The translations under genes and the position numbers were made by a program. The notes beneath the pieces were generated by a model, which saw nothing but the letters and a program-made list of their open reading frames with translations, made no database searches and was not told the origin of the DNA. Of a stretch of 64,000 bases of DNA, positions 49,970 to 57,538 are shown one piece after another. The DNA comes from Streptomyces sp. NBC_01465 (lineage in GTDB: Bacteria > Actinomycetota > Actinomycetes > Streptomycetales > Streptomycetaceae): the NCBI RefSeq assembly GCF_036227325.1, contig NZ_CP109467.1, positions 7,564,001-7,628,000 on the forward strand, in the 5' to 3' direction. Position 1 is the first letter of the stretch. Every line of letters begins with the position of its first letter.

Positions 49970-52039
49970 TCAGGAACCGACGGCTGCGGGCTGCTTGTAC
50001 TCCGGCAGGCCGTGCGCGAGGTCCTCGGCGAGGAGCCGCTTGGAGATGGTGTCCACGGCGGCCCTCAGCTCGGCGGAGCGCGGGCGCCCGGTGTCCTCCT
50101 CCAGCTGCTGGTTGAGCCAGTCCGACCAGGCGGTCGTGATCGTGGCGGCCTCGCGGCGGCCGGCCTGGGTGTGTTGGTAGAGACTGCCGCCGCGCGTCAG
50201 ATAGCCCTCGTCGACCATCCGCTCGAAGACCGGCACCAGCACCTCGGGCGGCAGCCGGTGACGGCCGGCGATCAGCCCGATCGACGTGTGCCCGACCATG
50301 CGCGTGTAGAACTCGACCTGCATCACCGCCCAGGCTCCCGCCATGTCGAGACGGGTGTCGGACTCGGCGACGATCTGCCGTGCCGTCTCCGGCCCCTTGG
50401 CGAGAAGGATCTTGGCGACGGCCAGCTCCAGCAGGCGCGCGGAGTCCCCGGAGGAGGGGGAGGCGAAGCCCTCGCCCATGTCGGTGGAGCCGGCGCGTGC
50501 GGTGTCGCGCAGCTTGACCTGCTTGAGGAAGAGCGCGACGACGAACCCGACGACCGCGACGGGCACGGTCCACAGGAACACGGTCTGGATGGTGTCGGCG
50601 TACGCGTCGATGATCGGCTGGGCCGCCTTGGCGGGGAGCGTGTGCAGACCTTCGGGGCTGGTCGCCGCCTTGGCGATCTGCTCGGGCGGCAGTCCCGAGG
50701 CCTTGGCGGCCTCGGCGACACCTGAAGTGAGGTTCGGCTTGAGGGAGTTGGCGTAGATGGTGCCGAACACCGCGGTGCCGAAGGAGGAGCCGAGCGTACG
50801 GAAGAAGGTGACGCCGGAGGTGGCGGTGCCGAGGTCCGTGTAGTCGACGGTGTTCTGCACGGCGATCGTCAGCACCTGCATGCACAGACCGATGCCGAGA
50901 CCGAGGACGAACATGTACAGCGACTCGAGCCAGGCGCTGGTTTCCGCACCCATGAGCGACATCAGGAAGAGCCCGATGCCCATGACCAGGGAGCCGACGA
51001 TGGGGAAGATCCGGTACTTGCCGGTCTTGCTGACGACGTTGCCGCTGAAGATCGAGGCGATCAGCAGACCGACGACCATGGGGAGGGTGCGGACGCCGGA
51101 GATCGTGGCCGAGTCCCCGTCGACGTACTGCAGATAGGTCGGCAGGAACGTCATCGCGCCGAGCATGGCGAAGCCGACGACGAAGCTGAGGACCGAGCAG
51201 ACGGTGAAGACCGGATTGCTGAAGAGGCGCATCGGCAGCATCGGCTCGGCCGCCCGTGTCTCCACGACACAGAAGAGTGCGAGCGCGATGATGCCGCCGA
51301 CGAACAGCCCGATGATGGTGCCGGAGGTCCAGGCGTACTCGTTGCCGCCCCAGCTGGTGCCCAGGATCAGGGCGCTCGCACCGATCGCCACCAGGGCGAT
51401 GCCCAGATAGTCGATGACCGGCTTGATCGCCGACTTGACCGCCGGGATGTTACGGGCGGCGGCGATGACCACGACGATGGCGATCGGGACGTTGACGTAG
51501 AACGCCCAGCGCCAGGTCAGATGGTCGGTGAACAGACCGCCGAGCAGCGGCCCGATGACCGTGGCCACACCGAAGACCGCGCCGATCGCACCCTGGTACT
51601 TGCCGCGCTCGCGCAGCGGGATCACGTCGGCGATGAGCGCCATCGAGGTGACCATCAGACCACCGGCGCCGATGCCCTGCATGGCGCGCCAGGCGATGAG
51701 CAGCGACATGTTCGTCGCCAGGCCGCAGAGGAAGGAGCCGGTGATGAAGACGATCGCGGAGACCTGGAAGACCAGCTTGCGTCCGAAGAGGTCACCGAAC
51801 TTTCCGACCAGGACGGTGGCGACGGTCTCCGCGAGGAGGTACGACGTGACCACCCACGACATGTGCGCCGCACCGCCCAGGTCCGAGACGATCGTCGGCA
51901 GGGCGGTGCCGACGATCGTCTGGTCCAGTGCGGCCAGGAGCATGCCCAGCATGATGGTGCCGAAGACGATGTTCCGCTGCCGTGGGTCGAGGACGGGCGG
52001 TGCGGCGGGGGCCGTTGCGGTGTCGCTGGCTGTGGTCAC
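49970..52039 (-). CDS. DHA2-family MFS drug exporter with C-terminal winged-helix-like domain
   Basis: 689 residues. Fourteen membrane segments in the first 525 residues show [18 protein letters not shown] (motif D1) and [10 protein letters not shown] (motif A). The extra about 150 residues have helices and a wing ([34 protein letters not shown]) that look like a MarR-type winged helix. Such exporters pump drugs with proton exchange. The domain may sense substrate or act as a regulator. It follows a small HhH gene (57 nt). Confidence 0.9.
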   Translation of the reverse strand: MTTASDTATAPAAPPVLDPRQRNIVFGTIMLGMLLAALDQTIVGTALPTIVSDLGGAAHMSWVVTSYLLAETVATVLVGKFGDLFGRKLVFQVSAIVFITGSFLCGLATNMSLLIAWRAMQGIGAGGLMVTSMALIADVIPLRERGKYQGAIGAVFGVATVIGPLLGGLFTDHLTWRWAFYVNVPIAIVVVIAAARNIPAVKSAIKPVIDYLGIALVAIGASALILGTSWGGNEYAWTSGTIIGLFVGGIIALALFCVVETRAAEPMLPMRLFSNPVFTVCSVLSFVVGFAMLGAMTFLPTYLQYVDGDSATISGVRTLPMVVGLLIASIFSGNVVSKTGKYRIFPIVGSLVMGIGLFLMSLMGAETSAWLESLYMFVLGLGIGLCMQVLTIAVQNTVDYTDLGTATSGVTFFRTLGSSFGTAVFGTIYANSLKPNLTSGVAEAAKASGLPPEQIAKAATSPEGLHTLPAKAAQPIIDAYADTIQTVFLWTVPVAVVGFVVALFLKQVKLRDTARAGSTDMGEGFASPSSGDSARLLELAVAKILLAKGPETARQIVAESDTRLDMAGAWAVMQVEFYTRMVGHTSIGLIAGRHRLPPEVLVPVFERMVDEGYLTRGGSLYQHTQAGRREAATITTAWSDWLNQQLEEDTGRPRSAELRAAVDTISKRLLAEDLAHGLPEYKQPAAVGS

Positions 52040-52096
52040 ACTGGCACCCTCACACCGGCGCTGGGGGGCCGCATGCGGGGTGGTCCGGACTGGTGA

Positions 52097-52291
52097 TCAT
52101 TCGTCAGCGAAGCTCAGCCCTTCGGCTGCAAGCGCTTCGCGCAGGATGCCGAGGGCCTTGGGGCCCATGCCGTGCAGCTTCTTCAGCTCCTTCTCGCTGA
52201 CGCCTGCGAGCTGCGCGAGGCCGGTGTATCCGGCGTTTGCGAGGGCGCGCTCGGCGGGTGCGCCGATCTTGGGGAAGCCTTCTGTCGCCAT
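52097..52291 (-). CDS. Small helix-hairpin-helix protein
   Basis: 64 residues. IGAPAERALANAGYTGLAQLAGVSEKELKKLHGMGPKALGIL is a helix-hairpin-helix DNA- or RNA-binding fold with the hairpin HGMGPKA. Similar small proteins exist in many actinomycetes. The ATG at 52291 (ccatgac) was selected by length and ribosome site AGGAGCAG. It is upstream of the DHA2 exporter on the same strand. Confidence 0.85.
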   Translation of the reverse strand: MATEGFPKIGAPAERALANAGYTGLAQLAGVSEKELKKLHGMGPKALGILREALAAEGLSFADE

Positions 52292-52356
52292 GACTGCTCC
52301 TGGGGTGGGGTCGTCCGGTGGTCCTCCGGCCGGAGGACCACCGGACCAGTCAATCG

Positions 52357-52698
52357 CTAGCAGTCGAGGTAGGCGATGTAGATCCAGACGCCGGTGGTCC
52401 CGCCCCACAGATCGCCCATGATCCAGTCGCCGGTCCGGCCGCGGTAATTGAGGTTCTGGCCCCTGTTGACCTGGCCGAGGACCGGGTATTGCGAGCCGGG
52501 GCCGCCCCGGAAATTGACGCCGTTGTCATTGACCGTGCAGACCAGGGCAGGAGCCTGGACGGCGGGCGCGCGGTGCGCGGGTGCGGGGGCAGGGGCGGCG
52601 GTGGCGACCGTGGAAGCGGCCAGGGCGAGGACGCCGACGGTGGCGGCTACGGCGGCGGTCAGGGTGCGTGCGGTCCGGGACATGGTGGTTGATCGCAT
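52357..52698 (-). CDS. Secreted SH3b-domain protein
   Basis: 113 residues. Signal peptide (cleavage after TVATAA, near residue 35), a Pro/Ala linker and a bacterial SH3 domain (NGVNFRGGPGSQYPVLGQVNRGQNLNYRGRTG, W at WIMGD). It probably binds peptidoglycan outside the cell. ATG follows GGAGATTCC; a second in-frame ATG lies at 52683. Confidence 0.85.
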   Translation of the reverse strand: MRSTTMSRTARTLTAAVAATVGVLALAASTVATAAPAPAPAHRAPAVQAPALVCTVNDNGVNFRGGPGSQYPVLGQVNRGQNLNYRGRTGDWIMGDLWGGTTGVWIYIAYLDC

Positions 52699-52765
52699 GG
52701 AATCTCCTCAACTGAACGTGCAGAACTGCCGGTTGACGGGTCGTCGCACCTGCGGGTCATCACCT

Positions 52766-52780
52766 TGGGTGCGACACCCA
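52766..52780. promoter_or_regulatory. Small inverted repeat upstream of the SH3b gene
   Basis: TGGGTG and CACCCA flank CGA. It lies 68 nt before the SH3b start. Confidence 0.3.
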
Positions 52781-52889
52781 TGACCAAGAGTGACCTAGCG
52801 TGTCCAGATCAGAAGGGGCCCGGAGGGACGGCAACCTGATCGAGTGAGGGAGCCGGAACAAACCCCGGACCGAAGCACGAATAGGGCTG

Positions 52890-53345
52890 TTACGTGCGCC
52901 GTAGCGCGATCGGGAAGACCAGCTCGGGCCGGTCCCACGCCACCGCGGGCGGACTGGCGGGCACGGTGCCGACCCTTTCCGCGCCCACACTGCGGTAGAA
53001 GCCCTCGGCGGGCGGGTGCGAGACCACCCGGACCCGGTCGAGACCGGCGGCGTACGCCTGGCTCACCATGTGCTCGACGAGCTGCCGGCCGATACCGAGC
53101 CCCTGCGCGGAGTCCGCGACGAACATCAGGTCGAGTTCGGCGGCTTCGAGCAGCAGGGCGTAGAAGCCGAGCACCTGCCCGTCCTCGCCGACGGCGACGT
53201 ACACCTCGTGGATCTCGATGTAGTCGGACCCGATCCGGTAGCCGGCGACCATCGACGCGTACGGCTCCCGGTAGGCGCCCGAAGTGCGCACCAGCCGGGT
53301 CAGCCGCTTGGCGTCCCGGGCGGTCGCCCGCCGGATCTCTGTCAT
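52890..53345 (-). CDS. GNAT-family N-acetyltransferase
   Basis: 151 residues. Acetyl-CoA-binding motif A is ADSAQGLGIGRQLVEHM, and motif B follows around GFYRSVGAERVG. ATG 53345 was chosen for the compact GNAT length; the frame is open 18 codons upstream. Divergent from the ornithine-cyclodeaminase-like gene (43 nt). Substrate unknown. Confidence 0.9.
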   Translation of the reverse strand: MTEIRRATARDAKRLTRLVRTSGAYREPYASMVAGYRIGSDYIEIHEVYVAVGEDGQVLGFYALLLEAAELDLMFVADSAQGLGIGRQLVEHMVSQAYAAGLDRVRVVSHPPAEGFYRSVGAERVGTVPASPPAVAWDRPELVFPIALRRT

Positions 53346-53388
53346 ACGGGGAGTATCGCGTATGCGCCGAGCTGTGATCATGGGGCGC

Positions 53389-54330
53389 ATGACGCGCATC
53401 CTGACCCGCAGCGACCTCCTGGCGGCGCTCGACCCCGAGTCCTGCGCCGCAGCCCTGCGGGACGGTTTCCGCAGGGCCGACTCCGTGGCCGTACCCGGTC
53501 AGCGGATCCGCACCGACCTCCCCTTCCCCGGTACGGCGACGGCGCTGATCCCCGGGCTCCTGCCGGGGATCGACGCGTACACGGTCAAGGTCAACGCCAA
53601 GTTCCCCGGCGCGAGTCCCGCCTTGCGCGGCGTGATCTGCCTGCACAGCGCCCGCGACGGCGAACTCCTCGGCCTCCTGGACTCGGCCACGATCACGGCC
53701 TGGCGGACCGGCCTCGCGGCGGCGCTGGGCACGCACCTCCTTGCCGTGCCCTCGGACGGTACGGTCGTCGGGGTCATCGGCGCGGGTGCCCAGGCGGAGC
53801 TGATGGTGCGGGGGCTGCGGAGCCTGCGTCCCTTCGCGGGCCTCGTCGTGTACGACACCGACCCGGACCGAGCCGCCACCTTCGCCTCCGCCCACGGCGG
53901 CCGCGCCCTCGCCTCCGCGCCCGAGGTCGCCGCAGCCGCCGACATCGTGCTGCTCGCCACCTGGTCACGGACCCCGCTCCTCGGCCTCGCGGACGCCCGG
54001 CCGGGACAGCACTTCACCACCCTCGGCGCCGACGAACCCGGCAAGCAGGAGCTGGCCGCGGACCTCCTCGCCTCGTCGCTCCTCGTGGTCGACAACCGCG
54101 AACTGGCTGCATCCATGGGCGCATTGGCCGCAGCAGGTCTCCCCGCCACCGCCGCGGACGCGACCCTCGGCGAGATCCTCCGCGCCGAGCACCCGGGCCG
54201 CACCGACGCGTCGTCGGCCACGGTCTACGCCCCCGTCGGCCTCCCCTGGCAGGACCTCGCGCTGTCCTGGCTCGCGTACCGGCAGGCGGAGGAGCAGGGG
54301 CTCGGCACGGAGATCGACCTGCTCGCGTAG
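53389..54330 (+). CDS. Ornithine cyclodeaminase / mu-crystallin family protein
   Basis: 313 residues. The NAD-binding Rossmann motif is GVIGAGAQAELMVRGL and the substrate loop has KVNAKFPGA. No ocd-typical full set of ligands is claimed; other members reduce imines or dehydrogenate amino acids. ATG 53389 (alternative 53380). Unit of its own; upstream gene is divergent. Confidence 0.88.
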   Translation: MTRILTRSDLLAALDPESCAAALRDGFRRADSVAVPGQRIRTDLPFPGTATALIPGLLPGIDAYTVKVNAKFPGASPALRGVICLHSARDGELLGLLDSATITAWRTGLAAALGTHLLAVPSDGTVVGVIGAGAQAELMVRGLRSLRPFAGLVVYDTDPDRAATFASAHGGRALASAPEVAAAADIVLLATWSRTPLLGLADARPGQHFTTLGADEPGKQELAADLLASSLLVVDNRELAASMGALAAAGLPATAADATLGEILRAEHPGRTDASSATVYAPVGLPWQDLALSWLAYRQAEEQGLGTEIDLLA

Positions 54331-54371
54331 AGGCGGAGGCCCTTGCCCGGAACATGACTGTACGCCCTGTG

Positions 54372-54377
54372 TATAGT
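54372..54377 (+). promoter_or_regulatory. Possible -10 element of the NodB gene
   Basis: TATAGT at 54372-54377, 70 nt before the GTG start, is the best -10-like hexamer of the gap. No convincing -35 seen. Confidence 0.3.
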
Positions 54378-54446
54378 CCATGTGAGTTAACGTCTGCGAT
54401 CTTCGCCGGATCGCCGACCCACACCGCCCGACCTGGGGGAACCGCT

Positions 54447-55223
54447 GTGCCGCACCACCTGTCCACGTCCCGAATGAAAACTCTGGCCGGGGCGGCGACA
54501 GCCGTGTTCCTGGCGGCGGCACTCGCGGGCTGCAGCTCGCTCCACGGGGTCACCTCGCCGCGCAGCGAGCGCGAGAGCGCACCGAAGGACGCCAAGGTCG
54601 CGGCAGGAGAGGTCGACTGCCGCAAGGCCAAGTGCGTCGCGCTCACCTTCGACGGCGGCCCGAGCGCCCCCACCCCCAAGCTGCTCGACATCCTGAAGAA
54701 GGAGAAGCTCCACGCGACCTTCTTCCTGCAGGGCAAGGGCCACATCGACACGTACCCGGAGACGGTCCGCCGCATGGCGGCCGACGGGAACGAGATAGCC
54801 AACCACACCTGGTCGCACGCGGTCCTGACGGACATCAAGCCGGCGCAGGTACGCGAAGAGCTCGCCAAGGTCCAGGACCCCATCGAGAAGCTCACCGGAA
54901 AGAAGCCCACGCTGATGCGCCCGCCGCAGGGCCGCACCAACGACGACGTCTCGAAGATCATGCGCGAGATGGGCCTCGCGCAGATCCTGTGGAGCGTCAC
55001 CGCCAAGGACTACGAGACGACCGACACCGCGCTCATCACCAAGCGGGTCCTCGACAAGACCGAGCGCGACGGCATCATCCTGCTGCACGACCGCTACAAG
55101 GGCACGATCCCCGCTGTCCCGGGGATCATCGCGGAGCTGCGCAAGCGCGGCTACACGATCGTCACGGTCTCCCAGCTGATAGCCCCGTCGAAGCCGGAGC
55201 CGGGCAAGGTCTACCGTCCCTGA
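54447..55223 (+). CDS. Polysaccharide deacetylase (NodB/CE4) lipoprotein
   Basis: 258 residues. Signal peptide with lipobox LAGC (Cys29) and NodB domain (about 60-250). TFDGGP replaces the common TFDDGP, so the second Asp, a metal ligand, is Gly70; the histidine ligands HTWSH (His120, His124) and RPPQG are present. It should act on peptidoglycan or chitin-like glycans outside the membrane. GTG 54447 follows GGGGGA; ATG 54474 is an alternative start. A 9-bp hairpin follows 31 nt after the stop. Confidence 0.92.
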   Translation: MPHHLSTSRMKTLAGAATAVFLAAALAGCSSLHGVTSPRSERESAPKDAKVAAGEVDCRKAKCVALTFDGGPSAPTPKLLDILKKEKLHATFFLQGKGHIDTYPETVRRMAADGNEIANHTWSHAVLTDIKPAQVREELAKVQDPIEKLTGKKPTLMRPPQGRTNDDVSKIMREMGLAQILWSVTAKDYETTDTALITKRVLDKTERDGIILLHDRYKGTIPAVPGIIAELRKRGYTIVTVSQLIAPSKPEPGKVYRP

Positions 55224-55254
55224 CCGATCGCTGCGTTCGTGGGGAGGTAACGGT

Positions 55255-55279
55255 AACTCCCCTCTGAACCAGGGGAGTT
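55255..55279. terminator. 9-bp hairpin, likely bidirectional terminator
   Basis: AACTCCCCT (55255-55263) pairs perfectly with AGGGGAGTT (55271-55279) around a 7-nt loop. It follows the NodB gene on the plus strand and lies just beyond the 3' end of the permuted tRNA structure on the minus strand. It has no U-run. Confidence 0.65.
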
Positions 55280-55289
55280 GACCGCACGC

Positions 55290-55302
55290 GTGAGGTGTCC
55301 AG
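55290..55302 (-). other. Outer helix A, 3' strand of the permuted tRNA precursor
   Basis: On the minus strand CTGGAC, A, CC and TCAC read in order; they pair with 55429-55442 (GTGA, C, GG, C, GTCCAG) in 12 pairs, with one mismatch and one bulge. It encloses helix B. Confidence 0.55.
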
Positions 55303-55313
55303 AGATCAGAGTC

Positions 55314-55325
55314 GGCTGCGGAGAC
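55314..55325 (-). other. Outer helix B, 3' strand of the permuted tRNA precursor
   Basis: GTCTCCGCAGCC (minus strand) pairs with GGCGGCGGATAC (55410-55421) in 10 of 12 positions. It lies 4 nt after the D arm. Confidence 0.6.
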
Positions 55326-55329
55326 ATAG

Positions 55330-55408
55330 ATGCTGGGCCGCTGCACCACAGACCGGCCGGAGCCGGTCCGCCGGGATTCGAACCCGGGTCCTCTTTTTGA
55401 AAGAAAGA
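55330..55408 (-). tRNA. Circularly permuted tRNA-Glu(UUC)-like gene
   Basis: Reading the minus strand: anticodon arm 55408-55392 (5-bp stem TCTTT/AAAGA, loop CTTTCAA, U33, anticodon UUC at 55401-55399); variable loop GGAC 55391-55388; T arm 55387-55371 (5-bp stem, loop TTCGAAT); 3' acceptor strand CGGACCG 55370-55364; 8-nt joint 55363-55356; 5' acceptor strand CGGTCTG 55355-55349 (7 bp with one G-U); U8-G9 at 55348-55347; D arm 55346-55330 (GTGC, loop AGCGGCCCA with A14, GG and A21, GCAT). Joined at position 26 these make a normal 73-nt tRNA. The Glu identity rests on anticodon and a D arm resembling actinobacterial tRNA-Glu. No encoded CCA. A split-half remnant of two tandem tRNAs is less likely. 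See findings. Confidence 0.7.
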
Positions 55409-55409
55409 A

Positions 55410-55421
55410 GTATCCGCCGCC
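55410..55421 (-). other. Outer helix B, 5' strand
   Basis: GGCGGCGGATAC on the minus strand, one base upstream of the anticodon arm. It pairs with 55314-55325. Confidence 0.6.
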
Positions 55422-55428
55422 TGCGCAC

Positions 55429-55442
55429 CTGGACGCCGTCAC
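55429..55442 (-). other. Outer helix A, 5' strand
   Basis: GTGACGGCGTCCAG on the minus strand, pairing with 55290-55302. Beyond it I see no clear promoter. Confidence 0.55.
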
Positions 55443-55538
55443 CGTAGCCCGGCCGTGGCCCGGGAGGCATCTGGATTTTCTCGCCCGTATGCGGCCGTGT
55501 GGCGTGCGGGAGCCGTCGGAAAGTCGCAGTCTGGAGTT

Positions 55539-55748
55539 ATGAGCGCGCCGATAACCGTCCACCCGCCCAGCCCGTCCGGCGGCCGCAGGGTCACCGCCCA
55601 GGGGCAGATCCTCGGACTTGCACACTCCGACCGCGACGTCACCGAGTTCCTGAGACGGGCCGGGATCGAGGACGCCGAGCTCGTCCTGGACGACCGGGCA
55701 TGGGTGGAGTGGCGGGGTGGTCGGGCGCACCGGTACGAGGCGGCATGA
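55539..55748 (+). CDS. Small uncharacterised protein (69 aa)
   Basis: 69 residues (SAPITVHPPSP...), acidic-basic mix, no signal peptide. The central VTEFLRRAGIEDAELVLDD segment fits a compact domain. GGAG lies only 2 nt before the ATG, which is unusually close. The final 4 nt overlap the next small gene (ATGA). It runs away from the permuted tRNA. Confidence 0.55.
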   Translation: MSAPITVHPPSPSGGRRVTAQGQILGLAHSDRDVTEFLRRAGIEDAELVLDDRAWVEWRGGRAHRYEAA

Positions 55749-55960
55749 CGCACGGCACCCCGCCCGCCGAGGGTCCCTACACCGTCGCGACGGTGGACAC
55801 CGACGACCCGAACAGACTCCAGATGTTCGAGACGTACGGCATCAGGGCGGGTGCGGAGTTCCAGGTCATCAGGGCGATGCCCATCACGATCCTCACCGCG
55901 ACCCATCTGCAGGTCATGCTGACCCATGACGACTGGGACACCCTGACCTTCGAGTCATGA
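55745..55960 (+). CDS. Small uncharacterised protein (71 aa)
   Basis: 71 residues, acidic (TVDTDDPNRLQMFETYGIRAGAEFQVIRAMP...), probably beta-rich. Coupled by ATGA to the preceding small gene, suggesting a two-protein module. No family recognised. Confidence 0.6.
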   Translation: MTHGTPPAEGPYTVATVDTDDPNRLQMFETYGIRAGAEFQVIRAMPITILTATHLQVMLTHDDWDTLTFES

Positions 55961-56019
55961 TCTCCGCATGACGAAGCCCCCCGCCGCGCGAGCGGCGGGG
56001 GTGTTGCCGTGGGGCTGGG

Positions 56020-56208
56020 TCAGGCCTGCGGGGGGTCCTGGGACTTGCTGCCGAGCTGGTCCTTGACCTTGTCCTGTACGGAGTCGACCTGGCTGCTGTA
56101 CTTCCCCTGCGTCTTGTCGTCGACGAAGTCGCCCGCCTTGTCGACTGCCTGCCCGGCCTGGTCCTCGTGACCCTTGAGCATCTGCTTGAGCTTGTCCATG
56201 ACTGACAT
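56020..56208 (-). CDS. Small Lys/Asp-rich antitoxin-like protein (Rv0909-like)
   Basis: 62 residues, highly charged: MDKLKQMLKGHEDQAGQAVDKAGDFVDDKTQGKY. It resembles the Rv0909-type putative antitoxin family of actinobacteria, which lacks a proven toxin partner. ATG 56208 follows GGAAGG; MDK at 56199 is an alternative. No toxin gene is adjacent. Confidence 0.7.
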   Translation of the reverse strand: MSVMDKLKQMLKGHEDQAGQAVDKAGDFVDDKTQGKYSSQVDSVQDKVKDQLGSKSQDPPQA

Positions 56209-56306
56209 GGGGCACCTTCCTCTCCGTGCACCCCCCACATCCAGAGTCGCAGTGTGCGGTGCGGGCCGCATCCGGGGGCGTGCGGCGCTGGCGGAGGGGG
56301 CCGGCC

Positions 56307-57521
56307 TCAGCGGATGTGGCGGCCCGAGATTGCTCGTGCGATGACCAGGCGCTGGATCTCGCTCGTGCCCTCAAATATCGTGTAGATCTTCGCGTCGCGG
56401 TACATCCGCTCCACCGGGTGCTCCCGGCTGTAGCCCGCACCGCCCAGGATCTGGATCGCCTTCTCCGTTGCGGAGACGGCCAGTTCGCCCGCCCGGAGCT
56501 TCGACATCGAGCCCTGGGCCGCGTCGAAGGTCTTGTCGTTCCGCGCCATCCAGGCCGCCTGCCAGATCAGCAGCCGCACCGACTCGATCTCGGTCCGCAT
56601 GTCCGCCAGCGCGAAGGCGATCGACTGGTTCTCGATGATGGGGCGACCGAAGGCCTCGCGGTCGCCCGCGTAGTCGAGGGCGTATTCGTACGCGGCCCTC
56701 GCGATCCCCAGCGCCTGCGCGCCGACCGTCGGGCGGCTGACCTCGAACGTGGCCATCGCGGCCTGGCCCTTCGCGCGGCCGCCCTCGCGGGCCCTGGCCA
56801 GACGGCGGTCCAGCCTCTCCTTGCCTCCCAGCAGACAGTGGCCGGGGACCCGGACGTCGTCCAGGAAGACGTCCGCCGTGTACGAGGCGCGCAGGCCCAG
56901 CTTCTTGATCTTGCGGTTGCCTGCCAGGCCCGGCGTTTCCGGCGGGACGATGAAGGCCGCCTGGCCGCGTGCGCCGAGTTCGGGGTCGACCGAGGCGACG
57001 ACCACGTGGACGTTGGCTATGCCGCCGTTGGTGATCCACGCCTTCTGGCCGTTGATCACCCACTCGTCCTTCGCCTCGTCGTAGCGTGCGCGCGTGCGCA
57101 GCGACGAGACGTCCGAGCCCGCCTGGGGCTCCGAGACGCAGAACGCCGCGAGCTTCGGGTCGGTCTCGTCGCCGAAGCACTGGGGGACCCACTCCGCCAG
57201 CTGGTCCGGCGTACCCGAGGAGAAGATGCCGGCGACCGCGAGGGACGTACCGAACAGGGCCATGCCGATGCCCGCGTCGCCCCAGAAGAGCTCCTCGTTG
57301 GCGATCTGCAGGGAGAGTCCGCTGGGGTCGCCGTACATGTCGGCGAGGGACTCGAATCCGTACAGGCCGATCTTGGCCGCCTCCTGGATGACGGGCCAGG
57401 GGGTCTCCTCGCGTTCGTCCCACTCGGACGCCGCCGGGCGGACCACGTCGGCCGCGAAGCCGTGGATCCACTCCTTCAAGTCCCGCTGTTCCTCGGTGAG
57501 TTCGAGGGAGAAGCCGCTCAT
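56307..57521 (-). CDS. Acyl-CoA dehydrogenase
   Basis: 404 residues. FAD and substrate segments are FCVSEPQAGSDVSSL, WITNGGIAN, LGIARAAYEYALDYAGDREAFGRPI, and the C-terminal ILGGAGYSREHPVERMYRDAKIYTIFEGTSEIQRLVIAR, in which the Glu of FEGTSEI is the catalytic base position. It oxidises acyl-CoA to enoyl-CoA. It lies 17 nt after the SCP2 gene, probably in one unit. Confidence 0.95.
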   Translation of the reverse strand: MSGFSLELTEEQRDLKEWIHGFAADVVRPAASEWDEREETPWPVIQEAAKIGLYGFESLADMYGDPSGLSLQIANEELFWGDAGIGMALFGTSLAVAGIFSSGTPDQLAEWVPQCFGDETDPKLAAFCVSEPQAGSDVSSLRTRARYDEAKDEWVINGQKAWITNGGIANVHVVVASVDPELGARGQAAFIVPPETPGLAGNRKIKKLGLRASYTADVFLDDVRVPGHCLLGGKERLDRRLARAREGGRAKGQAAMATFEVSRPTVGAQALGIARAAYEYALDYAGDREAFGRPIIENQSIAFALADMRTEIESVRLLIWQAAWMARNDKTFDAAQGSMSKLRAGELAVSATEKAIQILGGAGYSREHPVERMYRDAKIYTIFEGTSEIQRLVIARAISGRHIR

Positions 57522-57538
57522 GTCCGGTCTCCCTCCCC

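Noticed and set aside
55255..55279. T-arm-like hairpin with GGTTCAG loop
   Set aside because: The loop is not the T-loop consensus and no tRNA parts stand in proper spacing; it is better as a terminator.
55330..55408. Two tandem tRNA genes, one ending and one beginning here
   Set aside because: It would explain the matching acceptors, but neither missing half is found in linear order on either side, the spacer is only 8 nt, and one set of parts makes exactly one tRNA.
55330..55442. Linear tRNA with a 5' half upstream of the anticodon arm
   Set aside because: The 26 nt before the anticodon stem have no D arm and no acceptor strand pairing with CGGACCG.
55330..55542. Plus-strand open frame with RRDSNPG
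   Set aside because: It runs antisense through the permuted tRNA T arm. The RRDSNPG-type peptide is the usual artefact of translating tRNA antisense, and no ribosome site supports it.
56020..56208. Full toxin-antitoxin system at the antitoxin-like gene
   Set aside because: No plausible toxin gene next to it; the neighbour is acyl-CoA dehydrogenase.
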